Source: Cytophagaceae bacterium (lineage in GTDB: Bacteria; Bacteroidota; Bacteroidia; Cytophagales; Spirosomataceae). Taken from it: DNA of 64,000 nt. Of this stretch, positions 9,422 through 18,298 are shown in pieces (within the stretch, counting starts at the first letter, position 1; each line of letters opens with the position of its first letter). The DNA is taken from the NCBI GenBank assembly GCA_947450365.1, contig CANFVE010000013.1:1-64000 (forward strand). Reading direction: 5' to 3'. The translations under genes and the position numbers were made by a program. The notes below the pieces were generated by a model. It saw only the letters and a list, made by a program, of their open reading frames with translations. It ran no database searches and had not been told where the DNA came from.

Positions 9422-10183
9422 TTATTTGGTCAAAAAATGATCAAACGTATCGCCACGCAAACCTAATCGAATGGTTTCTAACGAAATGACTTCATTGGGC
9501 GCGATGTTCCCGACGTTCACATTTGCACCGACTAATTTCACAAACCATACTTGTTGGGATTTCTGAGGTGCCTCCCAAATAATTCTTTCCTCCGGAATCT
9601 CCGTTAAAATTTCCTCCACTAAGCCTTGGCGAACCTCCCCGGAAGAACGGAATAATCCAACATTCCCCCCTTCCCGAGCTTCCCCAATGACCTTCCAAGA
9701 TCCCGCCTCCAATTCCATCTTCATTAACTTGATCCATTTATACGGAGGGATGATTTTTGCTTCGTCTTTGGACCCAACTTCCGACAAAACTGTCACCTGC
9801 TGAGACAATGTCCGAATAAACTCACATTTCACATCAGATTCCATATCCACCGAACCATCCGAAACTTCCGCATATTCCATGCCATATTGATCCAAGACCC
9901 GACGGTACTCATCTACCTGTCCTCGGATGTAAAAGGCCTCAAATAAAGTCCCCCCAAAATATACCGGAATACCCGCAGATTTATAAATCGCTAACTTTTC
10001 TTTCAAATTAGGCGTCACATACGACGTAGCCCACCCTAATTTAACAATGTCCGTATGCGCCGCTCCCATCTCTAAAAAATCCTCCACTTGGCGAAGACTC
10101 AATCCCTTATCCATCACCATGGTTAGACCTTTCTGACGAGGCTTTTCGGTTCTTTCAGGAATCTGTGCTAAGTTGTAATTCAT
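9422..10183 (-). CDS. comA: Phosphosulfolactate synthase (ComA family)
   Basis: The ComA family adds sulfite to phosphoenolpyruvate to make (2R)-3-phosphosulfolactate. The 253-residue length and the TIM-barrel segments TMVMDKG, DIVKLGWATS, YFGGTLFEAF, EVSDGS, EVGSKD and EAREGG...VGLF fit the family. In methanogens it begins coenzyme M synthesis; in Bacillus it leads to sulfolactate. Bacteroidota make no coenzyme M. Many Cytophagales make sulfonolipids from cysteate, so a link through sulfolactate is conceivable, but it is inference. No ComB, ComC or cysteate genes are visible here. Confidence 0.85.
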   Translation of the reverse strand: MNYNLAQIPERTEKPRQKGLTMVMDKGLSLRQVEDFLEMGAAHTDIVKLGWATSYVTPNLKEKLAIYKSAGIPVYFGGTLFEAFYIRGQVDEYRRVLDQYGMEYAEVSDGSVDMESDVKCEFIRTLSQQVTVLSEVGSKDEAKIIPPYKWIKLMKMELEAGSWKVIGEAREGGNVGLFRSSGEVRQGLVEEILTEIPEERIIWEAPQKSQQVWFVKLVGANVNVGNIAPNEVISLETIRLGLRGDTFDHFLTK

Positions 10184-10236
10184 AAGCTTCTGGCCTTTTG
10201 TTTCTAAAAACTTGGTTTGTTAGGCATATATTCTGA

Positions 10237-10268
10237 CAAAAATAAGCATTCCAACTGATTGTGGCAAA
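10237..10268 (-). promoter_or_regulatory. Promoter of the comA-dedA-aroE unit
   Basis: On the minus strand, TTTG (10265-10268), 20 bases, then TATTTTTG (10237-10244). This is a good Bacteroidota promoter, about 50 bases ahead of the comA start. Confidence 0.62.
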
Positions 10269-10313
10269 CCATTTTCGATTCTATTCGTTAGATATTAAAT
10301 CCCGATTTCGTTA

Positions 10314-10321
10314 TATATTTG
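10314..10321 (+). promoter_or_regulatory. Candidate -7 element TATATTTG for the DUF2147 gene
   Basis: A perfect TAnnTTTG match, 22 bases before the ATG, giving a leader of roughly 15-18 bases. No clear -33 TTTG. Confidence 0.5.
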
Positions 10322-10343
10322 TCAAAATTAAAAATCAGCTTCC

Positions 10344-10766
10344 ATGAAAACCCTTCTATACCTTTTCATGACCACGCTTTTGGTCCCAACAATTAGCTTA
10401 GCCAATAATTCAAATGCCGACGTCATTTTGGGCGAATGGCTTTCCCAAGAAAAAGACGGGAAAATCAGTATTTTCAAACAAGGTGATAAATTTTACGGAA
10501 AAATTTCGTGGGGCAAAACTCCCGGCAAAAAAGATGTAAATAACCCAGATCCAAAATTGAAAAATCGGGACATCGTCGGATTAGTCATTTTACAAGACTT
10601 CAAATTCACCGGTTCTACCTGGGAAGATGGAAAAATTTATGATCCGAAATCCGGCAAAACCTACGATTGCATCATCAAATCCAAGGATAATAATAAGATT
10701 CTTGAAATCCGAGGCTACATTGGCACCCCGATGTTCGGTCGGACCGCCACCTGGACTCGTCCTTAG
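10344..10766 (+). CDS. DUF2147 family secreted protein
   Basis: A 140-residue protein with a cleavable signal peptide (to about residue 20). The family pattern is visible as ILGEWLSQEKDGKISIF at the start of the mature domain, IVGLVILQDF, WEDGKIYDPKSGKTY, and LEIRGYIG near the end. The DUF2147 fold is a small beta barrel of unknown role, presumably in the periplasm or envelope. A thioesterase gene follows after 35 bases and may be co-transcribed. Confidence 0.85.
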   Translation: MKTLLYLFMTTLLVPTISLANNSNADVILGEWLSQEKDGKISIFKQGDKFYGKISWGKTPGKKDVNNPDPKLKNRDIVGLVILQDFKFTGSTWEDGKIYDPKSGKTYDCIIKSKDNNKILEIRGYIGTPMFGRTATWTRP

Positions 10767-10801
10767 TTATTCCCCTACATATTCCGCCTACACACATACC
10801 G

Positions 10802-11251
10802 ATGAAACCCAACCAACCCGTTATTGCTTTTTTAAACCAAAATCTCAATCGCAAAATTGCGGATGGAAACCCCAACCCCATATCCAACTGGCTAGATGGC
10901 ACCTTGAAAAAGGCTGAAATGGGAAGTATTTCCGTGGAATTTGTTGTGAGAGAAGATCAATGCAACCATGCGGGGGTCCTTCATGGAGGTATTATTTCGA
11001 CGATGTTGGATGAATTAATGGGCATGACCTTGATTACCATCGAGATCGATTTTCTCTATGTGACCATCAATTTGCATGTGGATTTCCTTTTCGGTGCCAA
11101 AGCCGGGGAAACCGTCACCGTCACGTCCGAAGTATTTCGAGTAGGGAAAAAAATCGCGAATGTAGAAGCGAAGATGTATAATGCCGATGGAAAAATTTTG
11201 GCGAAGGGCACCAGTAATTTAGCGGCTACGTCGATTCCTATTCCGCATTAA
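10802..11251 (+). CDS. PaaI-type hotdog-fold thioesterase
   Basis: A 149-residue protein of the hotdog thioesterase superfamily. The signature CNHAGVLHGGIISTMLDELMG (about residues 57-76, a little over one turn of the central helix) carries the HGG motif and the acidic residue expected of PaaI-type enzymes. It probably hydrolyses an acyl-CoA whose identity cannot be told from sequence. The 3' end overlaps the stop region of convergent feoB by four bases. Confidence 0.8.
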   Translation: MKPNQPVIAFLNQNLNRKIADGNPNPISNWLDGTLKKAEMGSISVEFVVREDQCNHAGVLHGGIISTMLDELMGMTLITIEIDFLYVTINLHVDFLFGAKAGETVTVTSEVFRVGKKIANVEAKMYNADGKILAKGTSNLAATSIPIPH

Positions 11252-13374
11252 GAAAGTAACTGGTACACCGCAAAGGCTGACAAATAGGCCAACGCAGTCA
11301 TGTAGGTAAACTGAATCAAAGGGTATTTCCAAGATTTGGTTTCCCGATAGGTAGTCGCCAAAGTACTCATGCATTGCATCGCAAAGGCATAAAAAATCAG
11401 GAGGGAAAATCCCAAAGCCATATCGTACAAAGGTTTTCCCGTGGCAGGATTTATTTCAGCGCGCATGCGGTTTTTAATTGTCGCATTTTCATCCTCCACT
11501 TCGCCACCTAAACTATAAATCGTTGACATCGTCCCCACAAAGACCTCGCGGGCAGCAAAGGACGTAATCAAGGCAATCCCGATTTTCCAATCATACCCAA
11601 GGGGTCGAATCGCGGGCTCAATGAATTTGCCAAAATGACCCGCATAGGAATTTTCTAATTTTTCAGAGGCGATTTTATTGGATAAAGTGATGCCGCTTAA
11701 CTGAGGATTCTCCACCCGCACCTGATCTGCAATTTTCGACATGCTATCCCCCGGCCCATAACTAGCTAGTACCCATAAGACCACCGAAATCGCTACAATT
11801 ATTTTTCCCGCTTCAAAAACAAAGGCTTGAACCGAATTCCAAATCGTCAATGCGACGTGCTTGAAACGGGGCCCTTTGTAAGTCGGCAATTCCATAATGA
11901 AATAACTGCGTTCTTTCGCCTTCAAAATTAGTTTCATCACGTAAGCCGAAATCAAGGCCATAAAAAAGCCCAATAAATACAAGACAAACAAAGCGAGGCC
12001 CTGCAAATTAAACATGCCAAACAAGGTGCTTTTTTCTGGAACAACCAACGCGATCAACACCGTATAAATAGGCAAACGCGCCGAACAGGACATCAATGGC
12101 GTCACCAAAATCGTGATCAAGCGATCCTTTCTCGACCCGATCGACCGTGTACTCATAATCGCCGGAACAGCACAAGCCACCCCTGAAATTAAGGGCACCA
12201 CCGATTTCCCATTCAATCCAAAACGCCGCATCAATTTATCCATGATGAACATTACCCGAGACATATAACCGGTTTCCTCCAATAGTGAAATAAATAAAAA
12301 CAAAAAGGCTATTTGAGGCACGAAAATTAAAACCCCACCAATTCCGGCAATGAGGCCATCGGTCAATAATCCTGTCAACGCCGATGCTGGCAAAATCCCC
12401 TTTAACCAATCATTCAAATAGGCCACACCCCCATCAATCGCATCCATCGGATACGTCGCCCACGTAAAAACCGCTTGGAACATCACAAATAAAATGGCTA
12501 AGAAAAATAAATAGCCCCCGACCGGATGCAAGAAGACTTTGTCGAGGCGATCCGTTAGAGTTTTCACGGGTGCGGCATCCCATTGGCGATTTAAATTAAT
12601 CACACAACGATCCACCACTTCGGTCAATAATTCATAACGCTTAACCGTTTCTTGAGACTTGTAGGACTTAGGTGAAAAATCATGTTTTTCGGTCAAGTGG
12701 TCGAATGCCTCCCGTTGGGCCTTCGAAAACATCTTCATCCGATCATGTTCCATGAGCCACAACAAGCAGCGATAAGGTTCCGCCTCCCCAAATTGACTTT
12801 GAATATCTTCAATCAAGGCATCCGCCACCGGCAAAGGCAAGGCATCATTCGACGCATAGCGATTCGCTAATGTTTTATTCACGGCTAATTTAAGGCCATT
12901 CACCCCAATACCTTTTTTGGCATTGATTTCAGCTACCTCGACATTTAATTCTCGGGCTAATTTGAGCGAATTAATGACATATCCTTCATTTTCCGCGACA
13001 TCGATCATGTTGAGGGCAAGGACCGTTGGGATTCCCAAATCCCTTACCTGCGAAAACAACAATAAATTGCGCTTTAAATTAGACGCATCCGCCACAACAA
13101 TCGCCATATCAGGATAATCCTCGTGCGCGGGGTTCCCTAAAATATTGATGACTAGTTCTTCGTCGATCGACTTTGGGTAAATGCTGTAAATGCCAGGTAA
13201 ATCGAGGATTTCAACTTCCTTCTTGGGTTCAATTTCCCATGGCCCCGTTAATTTATCCATGGTCACCCCTGGAAAATTACCCGTTTTCTGACGCAAACCC
13301 GTTAATGAATTAAACAGAGATGATTTCCCCGCATTCGGATTTCCAATGAGCGCTATTTTAGGAAGTGTTGACAA
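11248..13374 (-). CDS. feoB: Ferrous iron transporter FeoB (TTG start)
   Basis: Main Fe(II) permease of the inner membrane. The 708-residue protein has an N-terminal G domain with GNPNAGKSS (G1), DLPGIYS (G3) and NMID (G4), followed by Gate-type membrane regions and the conserved SRKDR and AAREVFVG segments. No ATG lies between the feoA stop and the P-loop. The first usable codon is a TTG directly after the feoA stop, in the same reading frame as feoA. Translation therefore relies on a TTG start, probably coupled to feoA, or on occasional stop readthrough giving a FeoA-FeoB fusion, a form known naturally in other Bacteroidota. Confidence 0.95.
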   Translation of the reverse strand: MSTLPKIALIGNPNAGKSSLFNSLTGLRQKTGNFPGVTMDKLTGPWEIEPKKEVEILDLPGIYSIYPKSIDEELVINILGNPAHEDYPDMAIVVADASNLKRNLLLFSQVRDLGIPTVLALNMIDVAENEGYVINSLKLARELNVEVAEINAKKGIGVNGLKLAVNKTLANRYASNDALPLPVADALIEDIQSQFGEAEPYRCLLWLMEHDRMKMFSKAQREAFDHLTEKHDFSPKSYKSQETVKRYELLTEVVDRCVINLNRQWDAAPVKTLTDRLDKVFLHPVGGYLFFLAILFVMFQAVFTWATYPMDAIDGGVAYLNDWLKGILPASALTGLLTDGLIAGIGGVLIFVPQIAFLFLFISLLEETGYMSRVMFIMDKLMRRFGLNGKSVVPLISGVACAVPAIMSTRSIGSRKDRLITILVTPLMSCSARLPIYTVLIALVVPEKSTLFGMFNLQGLALFVLYLLGFFMALISAYVMKLILKAKERSYFIMELPTYKGPRFKHVALTIWNSVQAFVFEAGKIIVAISVVLWVLASYGPGDSMSKIADQVRVENPQLSGITLSNKIASEKLENSYAGHFGKFIEPAIRPLGYDWKIGIALITSFAAREVFVGTMSTIYSLGGEVEDENATIKNRMRAEINPATGKPLYDMALGFSLLIFYAFAMQCMSTLATTYRETKSWKYPLIQFTYMTALAYLSAFAVYQLLS

Positions 13375-13599
13375 TTATTTTTTGTTTATAAGAATGGTAG
13401 CTGCCTCCTCTTTTCGCATCGACAACGTATAACCCGACACCTTGATCGCAATCGGGTCCCCAAAAGGGGCTTGATGCGTCATCATAATCTCCGAACCCGG
13501 TAAACAACCCATCTCCAATAACTTCAAAGAAAGTTTTTCATCCGTGAACCCCACAATGTCTCCCTTTTCTCCAATCGCCAATTCAGCTAAGCTCACCAT
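13375..13599 (-). CDS. feoA: FeoA, SH3-like accessory protein of ferrous iron uptake
   Basis: A 74-residue SH3-like protein that supports FeoB. The pattern LAIGEKGDIVGF, LLEMGCLPGSEI and PFGDPIAIKVSGYTLSMRKEEA is characteristic of FeoA. Its stop codon (13375-13377) directly precedes the first feoB codon with no spacer and no frame change. Confidence 0.92.
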   Translation of the reverse strand: MVSLAELAIGEKGDIVGFTDEKLSLKLLEMGCLPGSEIMMTHQAPFGDPIAIKVSGYTLSMRKEEAATILINKK

Positions 13600-13634
13600 A
13601 AAACCGCAAATCCACTATTTAGAATAATTCAAAA

Positions 13635-13653
13635 TTAGACACAAATGTACTAA
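13635..13653 (-). promoter_or_regulatory. feoAB promoter element with a possible metal-repressor site
   Basis: On the minus strand TACATTTG (13642-13649) matches the -7 consensus, about 40 bases before feoA. It is framed by TTAG (13635-13638) and CTAA (13650-13653), 19 bases in all. That is the outer geometry of DtxR-type operators (TTAG, 11 bases, CTAA), though the inner positions do not match. The promoter call is fair; the operator is speculative. Confidence 0.4.
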
Positions 13654-13781
13654 GTAATTCTGACCAAAAAAATGATACTGCTTAATTTCCTCGAAAGCTT
13701 TATGAATCCTTAAAATACTAGTTAGAATATACATGAAAGCGAATTTTCTGTCGTAAATTGCATGTCCGATTAGGGAGATTG

Positions 13782-14450
13782 ATGATACTCAAAGAAATAC
13801 GTTTATTGGTCCGAAAAGAAATCCAATTAGAATGGCGTCAAAAATACGCCATGCATGGATTGTTGCTCTATTTGGCATCCACCGTTTTCGTGTGTTACTT
13901 ATCGTTTAAAGCGAAGCAACAAGCCATTCATCCCATCACCTGGAATACGCTTTTTTGGATTATTCTCCTTTTCATTGCCATCAATGCGATTGGAAAAAGT
14001 TTTACCCAAGAATCCGCGCAACGCAACTTATTCTATTATACCATCGCCTCGCCTGAAGCCATCATTTTTTCAAAAATAGCCTACAATACCCTCGTGATGA
14101 TAGGTATTTCCTTGATTGGCATCGGGTTTTATTCGTGGGTTATGGGCAATCCCGTGGGGAATTTTCCCCTGTATTTGCTTTCGCTGATCCTCGGGGCCGT
14201 GGGGTTTTCGGCCACGCTTTCGATGGTTGCCGGAATTGCGGCGCAGGGAGAAAATACGGCAACTTTAATGGCCGTTTTAAGTTTCCCTATTATTCTTCCT
14301 TTGTTATTAATGTTGTTAAAAGTATCAAAAAGTGCCATGGATGGCCTAAGCATTCAAGAAAATTGGGATGAAATCGCGATTCTAACGTCTATCGACGTCA
14401 TTGTCATCGTACTTTCTGGCATATTATTTCCTTATATATGGAGACATTAA
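13782..14450 (+). CDS. ccmB: Haem exporter CcmB
   Basis: Permease subunit of the CcmABCD haem-handling complex in cytochrome c maturation system I. The 222-residue protein has about six transmembrane segments and the usual CcmB start (EIRLLVRKEIQLEWRQ). The ATG at 13782 is chosen over an upstream TTG. The ATPase CcmA is not in this window. It heads a tight operon with ccmC, ccmD, ccmE and ccmF, and ccmC begins within its last 13 bases. Confidence 0.85.
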   Translation: MILKEIRLLVRKEIQLEWRQKYAMHGLLLYLASTVFVCYLSFKAKQQAIHPITWNTLFWIILLFIAINAIGKSFTQESAQRNLFYYTIASPEAIIFSKIAYNTLVMIGISLIGIGFYSWVMGNPVGNFPLYLLSLILGAVGFSATLSMVAGIAAQGENTATLMAVLSFPIILPLLLMLLKVSKSAMDGLSIQENWDEIAILTSIDVIVIVLSGILFPYIWRH

Positions 14451-15112
14451 AAAAGCACGGGCTGAAAATTGCCTGTATGATTTTATTGGTTTACACGGTT
14501 TGGCAAGGCTTTTTGGGGCAGGTGCCCCGGCAGGCGATTCTCAACGAAACCGTTCGCAACCTCTATTTTCATGTTACGATGTGGTTTAGCATGATTTTTT
14601 TATTAGCCACCTCCGTCGTCCATTCCATCCGCTACCTGCGTAAGGGAAATCTTGAAAACGATTTAATCTCAAATGCCTATGTGGAAACGGGTTTGGTTTT
14701 TGCCAGCCTCGGGTTAATTACAGGCAGTATTTGGGCTAAATTCACTTGGGGCGATTGGTGGACAAATGATCCCAAATTAAATTCCGTGGCTATTGGGATG
14801 CTCATCTACCTCGCCTATGGCCTCGTTCGTTCTTCGATGCCAGATGAGCAACAGCGTGCACGGATTTCCAATGTGTACAATATTTTCGCCTTCGTCATTT
14901 TTATGATTTTGATTTGGATTCTTCCTCGGATGACAGATTCATTGCATCCCGGAAATGGCGGAAATCCAGGTTTTTCGAAATATGATTTGGATTCGAATAT
15001 GCGCATGGTCTTTTATCCAGCCATCCTTGGTTGGGCTTTATTGGGTTTTTGGATTGCCAATTTGCGCATTCGCTTGAAAAAAATTAGTCAATTAACCATT
15101 GAAAACGATTAA
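14438..15112 (+). CDS. ccmC: Haem exporter CcmC (CcsA-family)
   Basis: Inner-membrane protein that presents haem to CcmE. The 224-residue protein has six transmembrane segments. It carries a tryptophan-rich periplasmic motif (WGDWWTNDPKLNS) and conserved histidines in the flanking helices, for example NLYFHVTMWFSM. The start lies inside the ccmB 3' end, overlapping by 13 bases. The WWD region reads TNDPKL rather than the VWDARL of proteobacteria, which looks like lineage variation. Confidence 0.9.
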   Translation: METLKKHGLKIACMILLVYTVWQGFLGQVPRQAILNETVRNLYFHVTMWFSMIFLLATSVVHSIRYLRKGNLENDLISNAYVETGLVFASLGLITGSIWAKFTWGDWWTNDPKLNSVAIGMLIYLAYGLVRSSMPDEQQRARISNVYNIFAFVIFMILIWILPRMTDSLHPGNGGNPGFSKYDLDSNMRMVFYPAILGWALLGFWIANLRIRLKKISQLTIEND

Positions 15113-15113
15113 T

Positions 15114-15329
15114 ATGAAAGCTTATTTATTCCTTCTTTTCTCCTTACTCATTAGTTTTGCCGGTCAAGCACAATCGGAGATTGAAATGGCGGATCAATTT
15201 CGGGCCGACGGTAAAATTTACGTCGTTGTCGCCGTGGTATTCATTATTCTACTCGGATTGTTTGTGTATTTATTCCGCTTGGGACATCGCATAAGCCAAA
15301 TCGAAAAGACCTTAAAAAAAGATGCTTAA
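15114..15329 (+). CDS. CcmD-like small membrane protein
   Basis: A 71-residue protein with an N-terminal signal-like segment, a short periplasmic stretch (SEIEMADQFRADGKIY), one transmembrane helix, and a basic tail. It sits between ccmC and ccmE where CcmD belongs, and CcmD stabilises the CcmABC-CcmE complex. It is longer than proteobacterial CcmD because of the extra N-terminal signal. The ATG at 15114, one base after the ccmC stop, is preferred to an ATG inside ccmC. Confidence 0.75.
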   Translation: MKAYLFLLFSLLISFAGQAQSEIEMADQFRADGKIYVVVAVVFIILLGLFVYLFRLGHRISQIEKTLKKDA

Positions 15330-15749
15330 ATGAAGAAGACGCATATTTTTGGTTTGATTTTAATTGCCATCGCCATCGGGATTATTCTAATTACGACAGG
15401 TGACGCAAGTACCTACGTGGGTTTTGATGAAGCAGAGCGCTTATCCCAATCAGATCCTGGCCAAAAGGTACACGTGGTGGGTAAATTAAAAAAAGATGCA
15501 CAAGGCAAGATTGTTGGGATGACTTTTAATCCTGCCTTAGATGCGAATAGACTCGAATTCATCGTGGAGGATAGCCTAGGCCGTGAAAACCAAGTGGTTT
15601 ATGCGGCACCGAAACCTCAGGATTTTGAAAAATCAGAAAAACTTGTGTTGGTAGGTAGTATGAAGGCCGATAAAATTTTTTATTGCGATAAAATCCTTTT
15701 AAAATGCCCGTCTAAATACCAAGAAGGGAAAATAGACGTGAAAAAATAA
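15330..15749 (+). CDS. ccmE: CcmE, periplasmic haem chaperone (CxxxY type)
   Basis: Carries haem covalently from CcmC to CcmF. The 139-residue protein has an N-terminal membrane anchor and the OB-fold core, including HVVGKLKKDAQGKI and FIVEDSLGRE. At the haem site the usual HxxxY is replaced by CPSKY (CxxxY). Cysteine variants are known from archaea and Desulfovibrio, where haem is attached through cysteine. It abuts the ccmD-like gene (TAAATG) and is one base from ccmF. Confidence 0.88.
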   Translation: MKKTHIFGLILIAIAIGIILITTGDASTYVGFDEAERLSQSDPGQKVHVVGKLKKDAQGKIVGMTFNPALDANRLEFIVEDSLGRENQVVYAAPKPQDFEKSEKLVLVGSMKADKIFYCDKILLKCPSKYQEGKIDVKK

Positions 15750-15750
15750 T

Positions 15751-18297
15751 ATGATACACGAAACCATTGGACAAGTCGGCCATATGCTGGTCATTGCTTC
15801 CTTCGTCAGCGCTTTATTGGCTACTTTTTCCTACTTTAAGGCGAGTCAGGCAAACGAAGTTTCAGGCAAAGACTGGATTCAAACCGCCCGAACCTTATTT
15901 ATTATCCACCTGCTTTTGGTCATCGGCGTGGCCTCCAGCTTATTTGTCATCATATACCAGCATTATTTCGAGTACCACTACGCGTTTACCCATTCGTCCT
16001 TACAGCTCCCGACGATGTTCATGATTTCCTGCTATTGGGAAGGTCAGGAAGGCTCATTCCTGCTTTGGATTTTTTGGCAGGCAATTTTAGGGGTGATCCT
16101 GATGATTAAAAACCCCAAATGGGAGGCTCCCGTCATGACGGTTTTTGCCCTCGTGCAAACCTTTTTAACCTCCATGATTTTAGGGGTGGTTATTCCGTAC
16201 ATTGATCTAAAAATTGGTTCTTCGCCCTTTTTGTTGTTGCGCGAAGCCCAACCGGATTTGCCTGTTTGGAGCATGCAGCCCAACTTCATTCCCAAAGACG
16301 GCCGAGGATTAAATCCCCTCTTACAAAATTATTGGATGGTCATCCACCCGCCCACCTTATTTTTAGGCTTTGCGCTGACGCTCGTTCCATTCGCCTATTT
16401 GATCGCGGGTATGTGGAAAAACCAATTGACCGAATGGATTAAACCTGCCTTGCCTTGGGCACTCTTTTGTGGCGGCATATTAGGCGTGGGCATCATGATG
16501 GGGGCCTATTGGGCCTATGAAACGCTGAATTTTGGGGGGTATTGGAACTGGGATCCGGTGGAAAATGCGTCTTTTGTGCCTTGGTTGGTGATGGTCGGCG
16601 GAATCCACACCATGATCGCCTACCGGAATTCGAGTTCGGCGTTAAAAACATCGATTATCTTAGTCATCGCATCGTTTATATTAGTTTTATATTCGACCTT
16701 CCTGAACCGTTCTGGCGTATTGGGAAATGCATCCGTGCACTCGTTTACGGATTTGGGTTTATCGGGGCAATTACTCATTTACCTATTTACCTTCCTCCTT
16801 GGCGCCATTGCGTTGGCCGCCTATCGCTGGAAGTCCCTTCCCAAAGACGAAAAAGAATTAGGGGTCTACAACAAGGAATTTTGGATTTTTGTGGGAGCCT
16901 CGGTGCTAGGATTATCGGCATTCCAACTTATTTTCACCACCTCCATTCCCGTATACAATAAAATCGCGGAGGCATTTGGACTCGTGTCAAACATCGCCTT
17001 GCCTGCAGATCAGGTGGAACATTATAGCAAAATTCAAATCTGGATTTTCCTAGCTGTTGCCATTTTAAGCGGGGTGGGCCAATTTGTTTGGTGGGGAAAA
17101 TTAAAAGAATCGACCCAATTTAAACCCTTGTATAGTTCACTTCTGGCATCTGTTTTAGCTACAGTTTTAATCGTGAATGTTGGTAAAGTGTATACGGTAT
17201 CCTATATCGCCTTATTGTGGAGTGGCTTATTTTCATTGATTTCAAATGGCAAAATACTTTGGTTTTTAGCCAGACAAAAATTCTCCATCGCCGGAGGTGC
17301 CCTATCCCATGTCGGATTAGCCATTATGCTCATCGGGGTTTTATTTTCAGCGGGCTATTCAAAAGTCGTGTCGCTAAACCGTTCCGGTTTTGCGATTTCG
17401 AATAAAGTAGAACAGTTTACAAAGGACGACAACAAAGAGAACAAAGAAAACCTTCCACTTTGGCTGGGTCAAGGAGCCCAAATGCAAGATTATTTAGTGA
17501 CGTACAAAGGTCGGAAAATCGAGTTGAGGGGACATAAAGGATATTTCAACAAAAAAGATTTCGAAATCATCGAAGGCGATTTTCATGCCATTGCCTTAAA
17601 GGACATCGAACAAGAAGGACAAAAAATCGCCAAAAAAGGCGATACCCTGACGGTGGAACCCGAAAACAATTATTATGAATTAGAATTCAAAAATGCGGAA
17701 GGAAAAAGCGTTTCCCTTTTCCCACGCTGGCAAGTGAATCCTAAAATGGGAACGGCCATTTCGCCTGATGTCAAGCATGCTTGGAACCACGATATTTACA
17801 CCTACGTCTCTCTAGATCCTCGATTAGCCGCTGAGGCAGGTGAAGAGAAACAGTGGAGTCAAACCGTGGCGGCGACTGTCTCCATCGGTGATACCATTTA
17901 CTTGAATGATTTTGTAGCTGTTTTGCATGATGTCACACGAGTGACAAATGTAGAAAATGTGACATTGGGACCCAATGACGCGGCGGTTCAAGCGAATTTT
18001 GAGGTGTTGGGTAAAAATTTCCAACAATTTACCTTGAGCCCCACCTTCATCATCAAAGACGGTATGGTTGCGATGCCGGCTTTTGAAAGCGAAGAAACGG
18101 GTATTAAAATCAAGTTTACTGAGATTAATCCAAAGACGCAGCAGTTTAGTTTTGCCTACAATACGACACAGCAGGATTTGATTATCATTAAAGCCTTGGA
18201 AAAACCGTATATCAATTTGGTTTGGATAGGTTCTATATTGATCTTTATTGGTTTATTTGTGTCGACTTTCCGTCGGACCGAAAAAATGATCGCTTAA
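15751..18297 (+). CDS. ccmF: Cytochrome c haem lyase subunit CcmF
   Basis: Attaches haem to apocytochrome c. The 848-residue protein has many transmembrane helices and the tryptophan-rich motif GGYWNWDPVENASFVPW. Other conserved segments are HPPTLFLGF and LNRSGVLGNASVHSF. It is about 200 residues longer than E. coli CcmF, mainly through a large soluble loop between the last two helices (about residues 550-810). That loop probably lies in the periplasm and could cover functions of the absent CcmH; this is inference. Confidence 0.93.
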   Translation: MIHETIGQVGHMLVIASFVSALLATFSYFKASQANEVSGKDWIQTARTLFIIHLLLVIGVASSLFVIIYQHYFEYHYAFTHSSLQLPTMFMISCYWEGQEGSFLLWIFWQAILGVILMIKNPKWEAPVMTVFALVQTFLTSMILGVVIPYIDLKIGSSPFLLLREAQPDLPVWSMQPNFIPKDGRGLNPLLQNYWMVIHPPTLFLGFALTLVPFAYLIAGMWKNQLTEWIKPALPWALFCGGILGVGIMMGAYWAYETLNFGGYWNWDPVENASFVPWLVMVGGIHTMIAYRNSSSALKTSIILVIASFILVLYSTFLNRSGVLGNASVHSFTDLGLSGQLLIYLFTFLLGAIALAAYRWKSLPKDEKELGVYNKEFWIFVGASVLGLSAFQLIFTTSIPVYNKIAEAFGLVSNIALPADQVEHYSKIQIWIFLAVAILSGVGQFVWWGKLKESTQFKPLYSSLLASVLATVLIVNVGKVYTVSYIALLWSGLFSLISNGKILWFLARQKFSIAGGALSHVGLAIMLIGVLFSAGYSKVVSLNRSGFAISNKVEQFTKDDNKENKENLPLWLGQGAQMQDYLVTYKGRKIELRGHKGYFNKKDFEIIEGDFHAIALKDIEQEGQKIAKKGDTLTVEPENNYYELEFKNAEGKSVSLFPRWQVNPKMGTAISPDVKHAWNHDIYTYVSLDPRLAAEAGEEKQWSQTVAATVSIGDTIYLNDFVAVLHDVTRVTNVENVTLGPNDAAVQANFEVLGKNFQQFTLSPTFIIKDGMVAMPAFESEETGIKIKFTEINPKTQQFSFAYNTTQQDLIIIKALEKPYINLVWIGSILIFIGLFVSTFRRTEKMIA

Positions 18298-18298
18298 C

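Noticed and set aside
13732-13781. Longer CcmB starting at a TTG (13758)
   Set aside because: The ATG at 13782 gives the normal CcmB N terminus and lies properly downstream of the candidate -7 motif.
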